This document shows positions 63,263-64,000 of a DNA stretch of 64,000 nucleotides, piece by piece. Within the stretch, counting starts at the first letter, position 1. Each line of letters opens with the position of its first letter. The notes under the pieces are model-generated. The model did no database searches. It had not been told where the DNA came from and saw nothing but the letters and a program-made list of their open reading frames with translations. This stretch comes from Neobacillus sp. PS3-40 (lineage in GTDB: Bacteria > Bacillota > Bacilli > Bacillales > Cytobacillaceae). Both the position numbers and the translations under genes were made by a program. Where the stretch lies: the NCBI RefSeq assembly GCF_030915485.1, contig NZ_CP133266.1, forward strand, positions 3,848,001 to 3,912,000, written 5' to 3'.

Positions 63263-64000
63263 CTTCAGTCGTGAGATGAATCGACTATTTTTTGTTGCTT
63301 ATTACGAACATACGTGCTATAATTTGTTTGAGGAGGTGATATTAATTCTTATCAATAAATCCTATAAATTTCGACTTTACCCTAACAAATCTCAAATCAT
63401 TTTGATTAACAAAACCATTGGGTGTACTCGTTTTGTGTTTAACTTCTTCCTTAACAAACAAAAAGAGAAAGATGCCTATTGGTACATAGTTGAAGAAATG
63501 AAACAAAATGGCCAGCTGCCAGATAATAACTGGAAAGGTGATTTCTTTAATAAATACGATTCCATCAAAGCCATCTGTGAATTAAAGAAGTATTACCCCT
63601 TTTTAAAAGAAGTGGATAGTATTTCACTCCAAAAATCCGTAGAAAATTTAAATGACTCCTATAAACGCTACTACAAGAAGCAAAACCATCCACCCAAATT
63701 TAAGTCAAAAAGAAATAAAGCACAATCCTACACCACTAAACATACGAATTGGAATATTGCTGTTTTGGACAAACACATCAAATTACCGAAACTAGGGATG
63801 GTTCGCTTTGCCAAAAGCCGGGAAGTTGATGGCCGGATTCTCAATGCCACTATTCGGCATAACCCTTCTGGTAAATACTTTATCTCTATCGTCGTAGAAA
63901 AAGATGTACAAGAAGAATGGCCGAAAACCAATTCCATAATTGGGGTGGATTTAGGACTGAAAGAATTTGCGATTCTGTCAGATGAAACTCCCTATCCTAA
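63255..64000 (+). mobile_element. IS200/IS605-group insertion sequence (solitary tnpB type), 5' part
   Basis: It begins near CACTTGTGACTTCAGTCGTGAG, an imperfect hairpin typical of IS605-group left ends, and contains the promoter TATAAT (63318-63323) and tnpB. No tnpA is seen. The right end lies beyond the window. Confidence 0.7.
63345..64000 (+). CDS. tnpB: TnpB RNA-guided nuclease/IS605 OrfB (3' truncated by window)
   Basis: 218 residues run off the window end. The N-terminal KSYKFRLYPNKSQIILINKTIGCTRFVFNFFL and the RuvC-I motif IIGVDLGLKEFAILSD (catalytic Asp) identify TnpB. The insert PKFKSKRNKAQSYTTK is also typical. No ATG/GTG/TTG is near. The frame opens with ATT 63345, 8 nt after AGGAGG, a non-canonical start often proposed for this group. 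RuvC-II, RuvC-III and the zinc finger would lie downstream. Confidence 0.88.
   Translation, partial: MLINKSYKFRLYPNKSQIILINKTIGCTRFVFNFFLNKQKEKDAYWYIVEEMKQNGQLPDNNWKGDFFNKYDSIKAICELKKYYPFLKEVDSISLQKSVENLNDSYKRYYKKQNHPPKFKSKRNKAQSYTTKHTNWNIAVLDKHIKLPKLGMVRFAKSREVDGRILNATIRHNPSGKYFISIVVEKDVQEEWPKTNSIIGVDLGLKEFAILSDETPYP

Overview
The window is AT-rich chromosomal DNA from an endospore-forming member of the Bacillaceae (a Neobacillus/Cytobacillus-like lineage is my guess; the genus is inferred, not shown). Evidence: the order tkt - sirA - yneF - (Spo0E-like) - ccdA - yneI - ccdC - yneK follows Bacillus subtilis closely, and there are genes for sporulation and germination (sirA with Spo0A boxes, a Spo0E-type phosphatase, cwlJ, an Arg/Ser-repeat coat-like protein). 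Ribosome binding sites are strong GGAGG types, and TTG/GTG starts are common.

Layout. 1-9.3 kb: conserved backbone, with a heterodimeric ABC exporter (BmrC/BmrD type) inserted between yneF and the Spo0E-like gene. 9.4 kb: a selenocysteine tRNA gene, followed by the wreck of a tyrosine integrase, a protease fragment and a ParA-type ATPase with a small partner: the remains of an island at selC. 12-17.6 kb: scattered accessory genes (M20 dipeptidase, methyltransferase, PhnB-like double domain, YgjP-type metallopeptidase) among decayed reading frames and REP-like palindromes. 17.7-24.8 kb: a complete acetoin dehydrogenase operon acoABCL behind a textbook sigma-54 promoter, followed by its activator acoR, whose own promoter carries a CcpA (cre) site on the -35. 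25-30 kb: Nudix and two GNAT enzymes, then a c-di-AMP (ydaO-type) riboswitch, two tiny ORFs and a frameshifted kimA potassium importer gene.

30-45 kb: a secreted M14 peptidase cut off from its signal peptide by a frameshift, a CapA-like protein, an iron alcohol dehydrogenase, a prenylcysteine-oxidase-like flavoprotein, an aldo/keto reductase, a glycolipid glycosyltransferase, an MFS transporter framed by inverted copies of a structured repeat, and an LTA synthase. 45-57.4 kb: small and accessory genes (VanZ-like, a leaderless PadR gene with its HAAS-like membrane partner, a secreted Cys-rich bacteriocin-like precursor, guaC, an (RRSS)n protein, DUF3231 and DUF3888 proteins, lipoproteins, cwlJ).

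57.8-63 kb: a second sigma-54 unit. A TyrR-like activator (ACT-PAS-AAA+-HTH) precedes a -24/-12 promoter, an amino-acid permease, a tryptophanase-type beta-eliminating lyase and RidA, which clears the 2-aminoacrylate released by such lyases. The window ends in a solitary tnpB (IS200/IS605 group) that has cut off a GNAT gene.

Recurring noncoding elements are a three-hairpin ~100-bp repeat (three full copies, one partial, one degenerate), GGGGACGG REP-like palindromes, CTAACGG-type repeats and several degenerate AT-rich intergenic arrays. The most distinctive items are the selC island, the sigma-54-driven indole operon, the leaderless PadR gene, the bacteriocin-like precursor, and an ORF interrupted by a single in-frame TGA in a genome that carries a Sec tRNA.
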